A stretch of DNA of 64,000 bases from Actinomycetota bacterium (GTDB taxonomy: Bacteria > Actinomycetota > Thermoleophilia > Solirubrobacterales > Solirubrobacteraceae). This document shows, piece by piece, positions 23,701-31,943 of this stretch (position 1 is its first letter; every line of letters begins with the position of its first letter). A model generated the notes under the pieces. That model was not told the origin of the DNA. It saw only the letters and a list, made by a program, of their open reading frames with translations, and ran no database searches. The DNA lies in contig JAFDWH010000001.1 in assembly GCA_018268595.1 (NCBI GenBank), positions 124,001 through 188,000 on the forward strand, written 5' to 3'. Position numbers and translations under genes: made by a program.

Positions 23701-25199
23701 TGCGGCTTCGGGAACAGCGGCTCGAGCGCGCCGACCGCGCCGCCCCAGCCGGTCGCGGCGAGCGCTGCGCCGTCATAGGACAGCTCGGGCCGGCCCAGCG
23801 CGTCGAGCAGCTTGTGCGTGCTGAGCGGCATGTAGGGGTGCAGCAGCACGGTGATCGCGCGCAGCCCCTCGGCGAGCGTCGCCAGCGTGACGTCGAGCGC
23901 GTCCGCCTGCGCCGCGTCCTTCGCCTGCACCCACGGCGCGCGCTCCTCGACGTAGCGGTTGAGCCGCCGCACGCGCTGCCAGATCGCCTCGAGCGCCTGC
24001 GACAGCTCGACGCGGTCGAGCAGCGCCGCGACCTCGCCGGCGAGCCCGTCGAAGTCGGCCGCCAGCTCGGCGTCGAGCGCCGCCTGCGGCACGACGCCGC
24101 CCCGATAGCGCGCGATCATCGCGAGCGTGCGGCTCGCAAGGTTGCCGTACTCGTTCGCCAGCTCGTTCGCGTAGCGCGCCTCGAAGCCGGCCGTCGAGAC
24201 CGAGCCGTCCTGCCCGAACGAGACCTCGCGGAAGCAGTAGTAGCGCAGCGCGTCGGTGCCGAACTGCTCCATCACCGCGAACGGGTCGAGCACGTTGCCG
24301 AGCGACTTGCTCATCTTCTCGCCGTCCATCAGCAGGAAGCCGTGCACGAACAGCCGTCGCGGCAGCTCGAGCCCGGCCGCCATCAGCAGCGCCGGCCAGT
24401 AGATCGCGTGGAACTTGAGGATGTCCTTGCCGATCAGGTGCACGTCGGCCGGCCAGAACGTGCCGGTGAGGTCCTTCCCCTCACGCGCGAAGCCGAGCGC
24501 GGTGACGTAGTTGAGCAGCGCGTCGAACCACACGTAGAAGACGTGGTCCGGGTCCCACGGCACCGGCACGCCCCAGCTCAGCTTCCCGCGCGAGAGCGAG
24601 ACGTCGCGCAGGCCCTGCTCGACGAACGAGCGCGCCTCGTTGAGCCGCGCGACGGGCGCGACGAACGGCGACCCCTGGGCCAGCAGCCGCTCGAGCGGCT
24701 CCTGGAAGGCGGACAGGCGGAAGAACCAGTTCTCCTCCTGCTCGCGGTCGAGCGGGATGTGGTGGATCGGGCAGGTGTTGCCCGCGGCGATCTCGCTGTC
24801 GGACTTGAAGTCGGCGCAGCGCGGGCAGTACCAGCCCTCGTACGTGCCGAGGTACGTGTGCCCGTTGTCGTGCACGCGCTGCATCACCTCCTGCACGCGC
24901 GCGCCGTGACGCGGGTCGGAGGTGCGGATGAAGAAGTCGTTGCTCGCCTCGAGCTGCGGCATCAGCGCCTCGAAGCGGGCGGCGTTCTCGTCCGCGAGCT
25001 GCTTCGGCGTCGTGCCCGCTCTCTCGGCCGCGAGCGCGACCGGCTCGCCGTGCTCGTCGGTGCCGGTGAGGAAGAAGACGTCCTCGCCGCGCTGGCGCAT
25101 GTGCCGCGCGAGCACGTCGGCGGCGATCGTCGTGTACGCGTGCCCCATGTGGGGCTGCGCGTTGACGTAGTAGATCGGGGTGGTGACGTAGTAGCCCAC
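23697..25199 (-). CDS. metG: Methionyl-tRNA synthetase
   Basis: From GTG 25199 the enzyme has 500 residues: VGYYVTTPIYYVNAQPHMGHAYTT (HIGH-like HMGH), an insertion with CPRC...CPIH as a probable Zn knuckle, and KMSKS in LLMDGEKMSKSLGN. The anticodon-binding helix bundle occupies the last 150 residues, and there is no C-terminal tRNA-binding EMAP domain. It charges Met onto tRNA for both initiation and elongation. It is the first gene of the coupled run to ispE and is preceded by rsmI on the same strand. Confidence 0.95.
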   Translation of the reverse strand: MGYYVTTPIYYVNAQPHMGHAYTTIAADVLARHMRQRGEDVFFLTGTDEHGEPVALAAERAGTTPKQLADENAARFEALMPQLEASNDFFIRTSDPRHGARVQEVMQRVHDNGHTYLGTYEGWYCPRCADFKSDSEIAAGNTCPIHHIPLDREQEENWFFRLSAFQEPLERLLAQGSPFVAPVARLNEARSFVEQGLRDVSLSRGKLSWGVPVPWDPDHVFYVWFDALLNYVTALGFAREGKDLTGTFWPADVHLIGKDILKFHAIYWPALLMAAGLELPRRLFVHGFLLMDGEKMSKSLGNVLDPFAVMEQFGTDALRYYCFREVSFGQDGSVSTAGFEARYANELANEYGNLASRTLAMIARYRGGVVPQAALDAELAADFDGLAGEVAALLDRVELSQALEAIWQRVRRLNRYVEERAPWVQAKDAAQADALDVTLATLAEGLRAITVLLHPYMPLSTHKLLDALGRPELSYDGAALAATGWGGAVGALEPLFPKPQ

Positions 25200-25213
25200 G
25201 GCGGAGCAGAAGC

Positions 25214-26029
25214 CTAGTCGGCCGCCCCGTCCGTCAGCGCGCGGTAGAGCGCGTTCGCCGGCACGCCCGTCAACTCGGCCACGACGCCGGCCGCCGGACG
25301 CGGCTTCGCGCCGGCCTCGACGAGGCGGCGCAGCGCGTCGAGCGCCGGCTCGAGCGGCGCCTCGACCGTGGGCGCGGCGCCGACGACCAGCACGACCTCG
25401 CCCTTCGGCGCCTGCGCGGCATAGCGCTCGGCCAGCTCGGCGGCGCTGCCGCGCACGACCTCCTCGTGCAGCTTCGTCAGCTCGCGGCAGACGGCGACCG
25501 GCCGCTCCGCGTCGGCCTCGGCCAGGACCGCGAGCGAGGCCGCCACGCGATGCGGCGACTCGAACGCGACGAGCGTCTCCGGCGTCGCGAACGCGCGCTC
25601 CAGCTCGCCCTTCTTGCGCGGGAGGAAGCCGGCGAAGCGCCAGCGCTCGGCCGGCAGCGCGCTCGCGACGAGCGCGGCGAGCGCGGCGCTCGGACCCGGC
25701 AGCACCTCGACCGCGAGCCCGGCGGCGACGCACGCCTGCACGAGCAGGAAGCCGGGGTCGGACACGAGCGGCATGCCGGCGTCGGAGACGAGCGCGACGT
25801 TCGCGCCCGCCTGCATCCGTCTCACCAGCTCGGCGGCGCGCTCACGCTCGTTGTGCTCGTGGTAGCTGAGCAGCTCTGAGGACACCCCGTAACGGTCGAG
25901 CAGCGTGCGCGTGCGGCGCGTGTCCTCGCAGGCGATCAGGTCGGCCTCGCGCAGCGCCGACAGCACGCGCAGCGTGACGTCCTCCAGGTTGCCGATCGGC
26001 GTCGGGCAGACGATCAGGCGGCCGGGCAT
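25214..26029 (-). CDS. rsmI: 16S rRNA (cytidine1402-2'-O)-methyltransferase
   Basis: The 271-residue protein starts MPGRLIVCPTPIGNLEDVTLRVL, the RsmI hallmark, and contains CEDTRRTRTLLDRYG, VALVSDAGMPLVSDPG and LPGPSAALAALVASALP. This tetrapyrrole-methylase-fold enzyme methylates the ribose of C1402 in 16S rRNA. A longer reading begins upstream, but ATG 26029 gives the family N-terminus. It ends 14 bases before metG. Confidence 0.94.
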   Translation of the reverse strand: MPGRLIVCPTPIGNLEDVTLRVLSALREADLIACEDTRRTRTLLDRYGVSSELLSYHEHNERERAAELVRRMQAGANVALVSDAGMPLVSDPGFLLVQACVAAGLAVEVLPGPSAALAALVASALPAERWRFAGFLPRKKGELERAFATPETLVAFESPHRVAASLAVLAEADAERPVAVCRELTKLHEEVVRGSAAELAERYAAQAPKGEVVLVVGAAPTVEAPLEPALDALRRLVEAGAKPRPAAGVVAELTGVPANALYRALTDGAAD

Positions 26030-26195
26030 CAGTGGTTCGTCCTCGGATGTGGCGGTTCGAACGGCGAGGTCCGGGGGTTGCCAGGCAAGGACGCAGGGAG
26101 GGTGTAATGGCAGAGCCATTGCCCCGACCGAGGACGCCGCATGGCGACCATCCGGGCCCGCTGTTCGGGGCGCGACATCCGGGGGCGGGCCACCA
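26030..26195. other. Intergenic region between glucokinase-type gene and rsmI
   Basis: This 166-base spacer contains no supported gene. Apart from the hairpin at 26101-26125, I see nothing definite. Confidence 0.5.
26101..26125 (-). terminator. Hairpin downstream of the ROK kinase gene
   Basis: GGTGTAATGGC and GCCATTGCCCC pair around an AGA loop with a perfect 6-bp core (AATGGC/GCCATT) extended by G-C pairs. It lies 71 bases past the ROK kinase stop, in the direction of that transcript. No U tract follows, so it may stop or stabilise the 3' end rather than act as a classic terminator. Confidence 0.45.
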
Positions 26196-27164
26196 TCAGT
26201 GCACCGCGCCCCGCGCGCCCTCGAACGCCAGCGCCGCCGCGCCCACGAGCCCGGCCTCGACGCCGAACTGCGCCGGCACGATCCGCGCGTGCCGCGACAT
26301 CGTCGGCAGCGCGCGCCGCACCGCCTCCGCGCGCGCCGGCGCGAGCAGCAACTCGCCGGCCGCGATCACGCCGCCGCCGATCACTACGACGTCGGGGTTG
26401 AAGATGTTCAGGTAGCTGGCGATGCCGACGCCGAGGCGCGTGCCGATCAGCGTCAGCGCCTCGACCGCCGCCGTGTCGCCGTCGTGCGCGAGCTCGGTGA
26501 TCAGCGCCCCGGTCACCGCGCGGCCGTCCGCGAGCGCGCGGCCGAGCGCGGAGTCCGGCTGCTCGCCGGCGATCCGCCGTCCCTCGCGCGCGAGCGCGGT
26601 GCCGGACGCGAGCGTCTCGAGGCAGCCGTTGTTGGGGCAGTGCCCCTGGCACGGCGGCCCGTCGACGTCGATCGTGATGTGGCCCAGCTCGGCGCCGGCG
26701 CCGATCGCGCCGCGGTACGGGGCGCCACCGAGGACCAGGCCGCCGCCGATGCCGGTGCCGATCGTCAGCAGCACGACGTCGCTCGCGCCGCGCGCGGCGC
26801 CCGCGCGCCACTCGGCGAGGGCGGCCACGTTGGCGTCGTTGTCGACCTCGACCGGCAGGCCCAGCCGCTCCGCCATCAGGTCGCGGAACGGCACGTCTCT
26901 GAGCGGCAGGTTCACCGCCATCGTCGCCATCCCGCGGCGCTGGTCGATCAGGCAGGGGATGCCGAAGCCGACCGCGACGACCTCGTGCGTCGTCGCCGCG
27001 CGCGCCTCCTCGACCGCCTCGACGGCGGCGTCGAGCAGCTCGTGCTGGGTCAGCCCGTGCACCGCGCGGTGGACGCGGTGGTGGACGCCCCACTCGCCGT
27101 CGACGACCCCGGCGAGCAGCTTCGTGCCGCCGAGATCGACCCCGATAACGCACTCCAGCGACAT
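26196..27164 (-). CDS. ROK-family glucokinase
   Basis: The 322-residue protein starts MSLECVIGVDLGGTKLLAGVVD, the phosphate-1 motif. It carries LTIGTGIGGGLVLGG, AGAELGHITID (catalytic region with conserved EhGH) and a zinc motif GHCPNNGCLETLASG, which keeps Cys, Cys and Cys plus the Glu. ROK kinases of this type phosphorylate glucose or other hexoses; the specificity cannot be read directly. It is divergent from the LCP gene, with 20 bases between starts. Confidence 0.88.
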   Translation of the reverse strand: MSLECVIGVDLGGTKLLAGVVDGEWGVHHRVHRAVHGLTQHELLDAAVEAVEEARAATTHEVVAVGFGIPCLIDQRRGMATMAVNLPLRDVPFRDLMAERLGLPVEVDNDANVAALAEWRAGAARGASDVVLLTIGTGIGGGLVLGGAPYRGAIGAGAELGHITIDVDGPPCQGHCPNNGCLETLASGTALAREGRRIAGEQPDSALGRALADGRAVTGALITELAHDGDTAAVEALTLIGTRLGVGIASYLNIFNPDVVVIGGGVIAAGELLLAPARAEAVRRALPTMSRHARIVPAQFGVEAGLVGAAALAFEGARGAVH

Positions 27165-27172
27165 CTCGGCCA

Positions 27173-27179
27173 CTATAGA
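27173..27179. promoter_or_regulatory. Shared symmetrical -10 element between divergent ROK kinase and LCP genes
   Basis: The 20-base gap between the two start codons contains CTATAG, a palindrome that reads TATAGA (27174-27179) toward the LCP gene and TATAGT (27173-27178) toward the kinase gene. It is 5 bases from one ATG and 8 bases from the other. Both transcripts would be leaderless and would compete for the same box. Confidence 0.55.
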
Positions 27180-27184
27180 ACGGC

Positions 27185-28303
27185 ATGGCTGACGACCGGG
27201 GACCCGTCCCCTACACCCGCTATCGGTCGAAGCCGCCGGGTCTGCGCGAGCGGCTGCGCGGCGAGGAGGCCGGCCTCGACGAGCTGCGCGAGCGCGAAGC
27301 GCCGCCGCCGGGACGGCGCGGCGGCGCACCGCTCGGGCGCGGCGGCGGCGGCCGCCTGCCGCGCCGCATCCGCCCCCGCCGCGTGCTGCTGTGGGTCGTG
27401 CTGGCGCTCGGCGCGTGGCTCGTGCTCTCGCTCGTGCTGTTCCTCGTCAGCGCGCAGATCGAGCGCGGCAAGGTCTCGAGCGAGGCGAAGGCGGCGCTCA
27501 GATCGGCGGGCTTCCCGCTCACCTCGGCCAACACGATCCTGCTGCTCGGCTCCGACGCGCGTCCCGCCGGCTCGAAGGAGCCGGGCGCGAACCCGGGCGG
27601 TCCGAGCCGCTCGGACACGATCATGCTGTGGCGCGTCGGCGGCGGGCACGCGGCGCGCCTCTCGATCCCGCGCGACACGGTCGTCGACATCCCCGGCCAC
27701 GGGCAGGCGAAGATCAACGCGGCCTACGCGTACGGCGGCGCGGCCCTGTCGATCCGGACGATCGAGCAGTACCTCGGCATCCCGATCAACCACCTGGTCG
27801 AGGTCGACTTCACGAACTTCCCGAAGCTCGTCGACGCGCTCGGCGGGGTCGACGTGAAGACCGGCCGCATCTGCTCGAAGATCAACGGCGGCCGCGAGAA
27901 CGGCGGCGTGACGCTCGACCTGTCCGCCGGCACGAACCACCTCAACGGCAGACAGGCGCTCGCGCTCGCGCGCACGCGCAAGAACTCCTGCAACCCCGCG
28001 GAGGATGACCTCACGCGCGCGAAGCGCCAGCAGCAGATCCTGTCGGCGATGAAGGGCAGCCTGCTGTCGCCGATGAGCTTCGTGCGGCTGCCGTGGATCT
28101 CGTGGTACACGCCGAAGACGCTGCACACCGACATGGGCGGCCCGACGCTGCTCGGCTTCTTCGCCGCCGCGGCGGCGAGCGGCTCGCCGCCGGTCGAGGT
28201 GCTCAAGCCCTCGGCGTACGTGACGCTGCCCGACGGCGAGTCGGCGCTGCAGGTCTCCGACGCCGAGAAGCAGGCGGCGGTGCGGCGCTTCCTCGACGGC
28301 TGA
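27185..28303 (+). CDS. LytR-CpsA-Psr (LCP) family cell-wall glycopolymer transferase
   Basis: The 372-residue protein has an 80-residue Arg/Gly/Pro-rich cytoplasmic N-terminus, one membrane helix (VLLWVVLALGAWLVLSLVLFLV) and an extracytoplasmic LCP domain. LCP motifs are seen: ILLLGSDARP, SRSDTIMLWRV, LSIPRDTVVDIPGHGQAKINAAYAYGG, NHLVEVDFTNFPKLVDALGGVDV and LARTRKN...DLTRAKRQQQIL. The conserved Asp and Arg residues that bind the lipid pyrophosphate are present. LCP enzymes attach teichoic-acid-like or arabinogalactan-type polymers to peptidoglycan. Confidence 0.92.
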   Translation: MADDRGPVPYTRYRSKPPGLRERLRGEEAGLDELREREAPPPGRRGGAPLGRGGGGRLPRRIRPRRVLLWVVLALGAWLVLSLVLFLVSAQIERGKVSSEAKAALRSAGFPLTSANTILLLGSDARPAGSKEPGANPGGPSRSDTIMLWRVGGGHAARLSIPRDTVVDIPGHGQAKINAAYAYGGAALSIRTIEQYLGIPINHLVEVDFTNFPKLVDALGGVDVKTGRICSKINGGRENGGVTLDLSAGTNHLNGRQALALARTRKNSCNPAEDDLTRAKRQQQILSAMKGSLLSPMSFVRLPWISWYTPKTLHTDMGGPTLLGFFAAAAASGSPPVEVLKPSAYVTLPDGESALQVSDAEKQAAVRRFLDG

Positions 28304-28309
28304 GCGGCG

Positions 28310-28759
28310 TCAGCCGGCGACGACGACGAAGCGCCAGCGCGCGACGACCGCGCCGTCGACCCGCCAGCCGACGACGTAGCTGCCGCGCGGGAAGCGCAGC
28401 GGCGTGACGGTGGCCGTGCCGGCGGCGCCGGTCGTGACGGTGAAGCAGGTGCGGACGCGCGCGCCGTCGCGGCGGCGCACGCAGGTTCGCACCTTCGTGC
28501 CGTCGCGCTCGGCGTCGGTGAAGAGGAGGTCGGCCGCCGCACGGTGGTCCGCGCCGCTCGTGGCGAGGCGGTGCGTCGGGTTGCGCAGCGCGTCGGTGAC
28601 CTCGCCGCTGAAGCGCGCGCGGCCGGTGGCGCCGGCGGACGCCGGCAGCAGCGCGAGCGCGAGCAGGCCGAGCGCGGCGCTACGCCGCGCTGCTCGCGGT
28701 GCCGGCGTCGGCCTTCTTCGCGCCGGCGTCGGACTTGCCGGTGTCGCTCTTCGCCCCAT
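28310..28759 (-). CDS. Exported hypothetical protein
   Basis: From ATG 28759 the 149-residue product has an Arg/Pro-rich N-terminus, a hydrophobic signal-like segment (SAALGLLALALLPASAGATG) and a small beta-rich domain (SGEVTDALRNPTH; TCVRRRDGARVRTCF with two Cys; GSYVVGWRVDGAVVARWRFVVV). The start overlaps the FmdB gene by about 80 bases, which is unusual, so translation may begin nearer the signal segment at a non-standard codon. No family is recognised. Confidence 0.5.
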   Translation of the reverse strand: MGRRATPASPTPARRRPTPAPRAARRSAALGLLALALLPASAGATGRARFSGEVTDALRNPTHRLATSGADHRAAADLLFTDAERDGTKVRTCVRRRDGARVRTCFTVTTGAAGTATVTPLRFPRGSYVVGWRVDGAVVARWRFVVVAG

Positions 28760-28997
28760 CGCCGCTCTTCGCTCTGCTGTCCCCCGTACCCTCGCCGGCG
28801 CTCTTCTCACGCGCCCGCTTCTTCGTGCCGTAGTCGGTGTTGTAGAAGCCCGAGCCCTTGAAGTGGACCGCGGGCGCGTGCAGCACGCGCACGGCGGGCG
28901 CCGCGCAGACCTCGCAGGAGTCGAGCGCGTCGTCGCTCATGCGCTGGATCACCTCGAAGGTGTGCCCCTTCTCGCAGCGGTACTCGTAGATCGGCAT
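28680..28997 (-). CDS. FmdB-family zinc-ribbon protein
   Basis: The 105-residue protein starts MPIYEYRCEKGHTFEVIQRMSDD and continues CEVCAAPAVRVL and FKGSGFYNTDYG, the FmdB/CxxC_CXXC_SSSS signature. The first Cys pair is reduced to C..GH here. The C-terminal 40 residues are Lys/Ser/Gly/Ala low-complexity sequence. FmdB-type zinc ribbons are thought to be small regulators, with no settled function. A CIRCE-like operator lies directly upstream, with TATGAT (29008-29013, reverse strand) as a -10. Confidence 0.88.
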   Translation of the reverse strand: MPIYEYRCEKGHTFEVIQRMSDDALDSCEVCAAPAVRVLHAPAVHFKGSGFYNTDYGTKKRAREKSAGEGTGDSRAKSGDGAKSDTGKSDAGAKKADAGTASSAA

Positions 28998-29007
28998 GGC
29001 CGCGGAG

Positions 29008-29013
29008 ATCATA
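29008..29013 (-). promoter_or_regulatory. -10 box for the FmdB gene
   Basis: On the reverse strand this reads TATGAT, 10 bases before the ATG. The region where the -35 would lie overlaps the CIRCE element, as expected for repression by HrcA. Confidence 0.55.
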
Positions 29014-29022
29014 GCCGACGCG

Positions 29023-29049
29023 TTGGCACTCTCGTGGTGCGAGTGCCAA
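29023..29049. promoter_or_regulatory. CIRCE-like operator (HrcA binding site)
   Basis: TTGGCACTC-N9-GAGTGCCAA is a perfect 9-bp inverted repeat with exactly the 9-base spacing of CIRCE. It differs from the consensus TTAGCACTC-N9-GAGTGCTAA by one symmetrical change in each arm. It sits between the divergent fmdB-like gene and glyS, nearer the former. Confidence 0.8.
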
Positions 29050-29101
29050 GGGCCGCCTCGGCGGCGCGGCCGGCGCCGTGCCGGGTAGAGTCCGGCGTCC
29101 G

Positions 29102-30469
29102 ATGGGCGACGTCGTCACGATGGACAAGATCGTCTCGCTGTGCAAGCGGCGCGGCTTCATCTTCCCCTCCTCCGAGATCTACGGCGGAGTCGGCTCGACG
29201 TACGACTACGGGCACTACGGCGTGCTGCTCAAGACGAACGTCAAGAACGAGTGGTGGCGCGCGATGCTGCAGGACCGCGACGACGTCGTCGCGCTCGACA
29301 GCGCGATCATCCAGAACCCGAAGGTATGGGAGGCGTCCGGCCACCTCGCCGGCTTCACCGACCCGCTCGTCGACTGCCGCACCTGCAAGCAGCGCTTCCG
29401 CGCCGACCACCTCGACCAGCTCGCGTGCGGCCTGAAGCCCTCCAAGCACCCCGGCGAGGGGCCTGACTGCGACCTGACCGAGGCGCGCGACTTCAACCTG
29501 ATGTTCGAGACGACCGTCGGGCCGGTGAAGGAGTCCGGCGCGACTGTCTACCTGCGCCCCGAGACGGCCCAGGGCATCTTCATCAACTTCAAGAACGTCC
29601 TGCAGTTCAGCCGTAGAAAGCCGCCGTTCGGGATCGCGCAGATCGGCAAGTCGTTCCGCAACGAGATCACGCCCGGCAACTTCGTCTTCCGCACGCGCGA
29701 GTTCGAGCAGATGGAGATGGAGTTCTTCGTGCCGCCGGACGACGCCAAGAGATGGTTCGAGCACTGGCTGGCCGAGCGCGAACGCTGGTACGTCGAGCTG
29801 GGGATCCGCCCCGACCACCTGCGCCTGCGCGCGCACGACGCCGACGAGCTGTCGCACTACTCGTCCGGCACGAGCGACGTCGAGTACCTCTTCCCGATCG
29901 GGTGGTCCGAGCTGGAGGGGATCGCCGACCGCGGCGACTTCGACCTCTCGAGACACGCCGAGCACGCGAACGAGAAGCTCGAGTACGTCGACACGGCGAC
30001 GAGAGAGCGCTACGTCCCGCACGTGATCGAGCCGGCCGCCGGCGCCGACCGCGCGACGCTCGCGTTCCTCGTCGACGCCTACGACGAGGAGCAGGTCGAG
30101 GGCGAGACGCGCACGCTGCTGCGGCTGCACCCGCGCCTCGCGCCGGTGAAGGTCGCCGTGATGCCGCTCGTGAAGAAGGACGGCCAGCCGGAGGTCGCGC
30201 GCGAGGTCTACGCCGACCTGCGCCGCCGCATGCAGGCCGAGTACGACGAGGGCGGCTCGATCGGCAAGCGCTACCGCCGCCAGGACGAGATCGGCACGCC
30301 CTGGGGCGTGACCGTCGACCACCAGACGCTCGAGGACCGGACCGTGACGCTGCGCGACCGCGACTCGCTGGAGCAGGTCCGCATCCCGATCGACGAGCTC
30401 GGCGACGAGCTCGAGCGGCGCCTGCGGGCGCCGTGGACGACGCCGAAGCTCGCGACCGCGAGCTCGTAG
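29102..30469 (+). CDS. glyS: Glycyl-tRNA synthetase (dimeric, bacterial/archaeal type)
   Basis: The 455-residue class II enzyme starts MGDVVTMDKIVSLCKRRGFIFPSSEIYGG. It carries motif 1/2 sequences (LRPETAQGIFINFKNVL; FRNEITPGNFVFRTREFEQMEMEFF), motif 3 (VIEPAAGADRATLAFLVDAYDEE) and a C-terminal anticodon-binding domain (LAPVKVAVMPLVKKDGQPEVAREVY). It charges glycine onto tRNA-Gly. A -10-like TAGAGT lies at 29086-29091. A second ATG at 29120 is possible. Confidence 0.95.
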   Translation: MGDVVTMDKIVSLCKRRGFIFPSSEIYGGVGSTYDYGHYGVLLKTNVKNEWWRAMLQDRDDVVALDSAIIQNPKVWEASGHLAGFTDPLVDCRTCKQRFRADHLDQLACGLKPSKHPGEGPDCDLTEARDFNLMFETTVGPVKESGATVYLRPETAQGIFINFKNVLQFSRRKPPFGIAQIGKSFRNEITPGNFVFRTREFEQMEMEFFVPPDDAKRWFEHWLAERERWYVELGIRPDHLRLRAHDADELSHYSSGTSDVEYLFPIGWSELEGIADRGDFDLSRHAEHANEKLEYVDTATRERYVPHVIEPAAGADRATLAFLVDAYDEEQVEGETRTLLRLHPRLAPVKVAVMPLVKKDGQPEVAREVYADLRRRMQAEYDEGGSIGKRYRRQDEIGTPWGVTVDHQTLEDRTVTLRDRDSLEQVRIPIDELGDELERRLRAPWTTPKLATASS

Positions 30470-30476
30470 CCGGGCG

Positions 30477-31112
30477 CTACCGCGCGTCGGCGATCAGCGC
30501 ATGGGCGGCCGCGACGGCGGCGGCCAGCAGCGGGCGCGGATCGAGGTCCGGCTCGGTCAGGAAGCGCAGCGCCAGCCCGTCGGCGAGCGCGAGCAGCACG
30601 CCCGCGACCGCGTCGGGATCGTCGCCCAGCCGCACGACGCCCTCGTCCTGCTTGGACTTCAGCGACGTCGCGAGGTCGCTGCGCGCGGCGCGCCCGAGCG
30701 CCGCCAGCTCGCCGGCGATCTCGTCGTTGCGACGCGAGAGCGTGAACAGCTCGTGCATCAGCACGACGAAGCCGGGGTCGCGCCCGACGAGCTGCTCGAG
30801 GCTGCGCACCATCGCGTCGATGAAGTCGTCGGCCGTCTGCGCGTCGCCGAGCGACGCCGCGAGCGCGGCGAGCCGGATCTCCGAGTCGCGCCGCACGACC
30901 TCGACGAGCAGCCGCTCCTTCGTGCCGAAGTAGTAGTGCAGCAGCCCGCGCGAGACGCCCGCCTCGCGCGCGACGTGGTCGAACGTCGAGCCGGCGGCGC
31001 CACGCGCGGCGACGCTCTCGCGCATCGCGTCGACGATCCGCTTCGCCTTGTCGCTCTCGAGCGGCCGCGCGGCCCCGGAGGGCGTGCCGCTGGCGGGTGT
31101 GGTGACTGCCAT
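30477..31112 (-). CDS. TetR-family transcriptional regulator
   Basis: The 211-residue protein has the TetR helix-turn-helix at about residues 22-68 (AKRIVDAMRESVAARGAAGSTFDHVAREAGVSRGLLHYYFGTKERLL). A C-terminal ligand domain follows (DDFIDAMVRSLEQLVGRDPGF; LADGLALRFLTEPDLDPRPLL), similar to BetI/AcrR-like proteins. The target is unknown; no operon partner is adjacent. The start ATG 31112 is 7 bases from TACGAT (31120-31125, reverse strand), consistent with a leaderless message. Confidence 0.88.
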   Translation of the reverse strand: MAVTTPASGTPSGAARPLESDKAKRIVDAMRESVAARGAAGSTFDHVAREAGVSRGLLHYYFGTKERLLVEVVRRDSEIRLAALAASLGDAQTADDFIDAMVRSLEQLVGRDPGFVVLMHELFTLSRRNDEIAGELAALGRAARSDLATSLKSKQDEGVVRLGDDPDAVAGVLLALADGLALRFLTEPDLDPRPLLAAAVAAAHALIADAR

Positions 31113-31182
31113 CGTGCCGATCGTAGTCGGTTGGCCGGCCGGCGGGCGTCCCACCGGCCGGCGACGTCGACGGCGCCGTCGC

Positions 31183-31623
31183 TCAGGCGGACGGCGGTTC
31201 CGTGGCCGGCGCGGTGGAGCCGTAGTCGAACTCCTCCTCCTTGCCGAACAGGGTGTCGAGCACCTTGGTGCGCAGGTCCTCGCTGACGGCCAGCGCGACC
31301 GCCGCGCCGACCAGCAGGAGCAGCAGCTTGCGACCGACGCCGGCCTTGCGCCGCTTGCGCTTGGGACCCTCCTTGAGCGCGCTCCCGGCGTCTTTGAGCG
31401 CCTCCGCAGCCTGCTTGATGTCCTTCTGGACCTTCTTGTCGTTGACCGCGTCGCGCGGGCTCTTGCTGTCGGTGATGCGGTCGTACGCGTCCTTGGCCGC
31501 CTCGAACGCGACGCGGAAGTTGTCGCGCAGCTCCTCGTCCTCGGCGAGCCGCTGGACCCACGGGCTGGTCGTCGCCGCGGCCGCGCTCGCCGCTTTCCTG
31601 GCCTGCTTCGTGCGTGCTGCCAT
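31183..31623 (-). CDS. Basic membrane-associated hypothetical protein
   Basis: The 146-residue protein MAARTKQARKAASAAAATTSP has a helical charged middle section (LAEDEELRDNFRVAFEAAKDAYDRI, KVQKDIKQAAEALKDAGSALKEG), a Lys/Arg patch (PKRKRRKAGVGRK) and one membrane helix (LLLLLVGAAVALAV). The overall look recalls small actinobacterial proteins that bind DNA or phospholipid. A Shine-Dalgarno AAGGGAG precedes the ATG, and TATGCT about 45 bases further upstream may be its -10. Function is unknown. Confidence 0.7.
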   Translation of the reverse strand: MAARTKQARKAASAAAATTSPWVQRLAEDEELRDNFRVAFEAAKDAYDRITDSKSPRDAVNDKKVQKDIKQAAEALKDAGSALKEGPKRKRRKAGVGRKLLLLLVGAAVALAVSEDLRTKVLDTLFGKEEEFDYGSTAPATEPPSA

Positions 31624-31700
31624 GCGGGGTGCTCCCTTGCGCTCGCTTGCTCGGATGTGCGGCGAGCATACCCAGTGCCCGATGGGGCGACGCGCGTTGC

Positions 31701-31943
31701 TCAGGCGCGCCGGCGCTGCTCGTCGTAGAGCGCCAGCAGCTCGCTCGGGAGCAGCTCTAGGCCGTCGGCGATCTGCAGCAGCGTCGTCAGGCGCACGTCG
31801 CGGTTGGCCCGCTCGATCTCGCTGACGTGCTTGGCGGCGAGGCCGGCCGCCTGCGCCAGCGCCTCCTGGCTCATGTCGCGGTCTCGGCGCGCACGACGGA
31901 CCACGCGCCCGAAGTCGACCAGCCTGGCGTCGGGCGTCCGCAT
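31701..31943 (-). CDS. Small XRE-type helix-turn-helix regulator A
   Basis: The 80-residue protein is a single HTH_3 domain: FGRVVRRARRDRDMSQEALAQAAGLAAKHVSEIERANRDVRLTTLLQIADGLEL. The C-terminus LLPSELLALYDEQ matches that of the second XRE protein upstream (LTGTELMALYEQQ), so they are paralogues. Such single-domain factors usually dimerise on short palindromes. Partner or target genes are not evident. Confidence 0.85.
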   Translation of the reverse strand: MRTPDARLVDFGRVVRRARRDRDMSQEALAQAAGLAAKHVSEIERANRDVRLTTLLQIADGLELLPSELLALYDEQRRRA

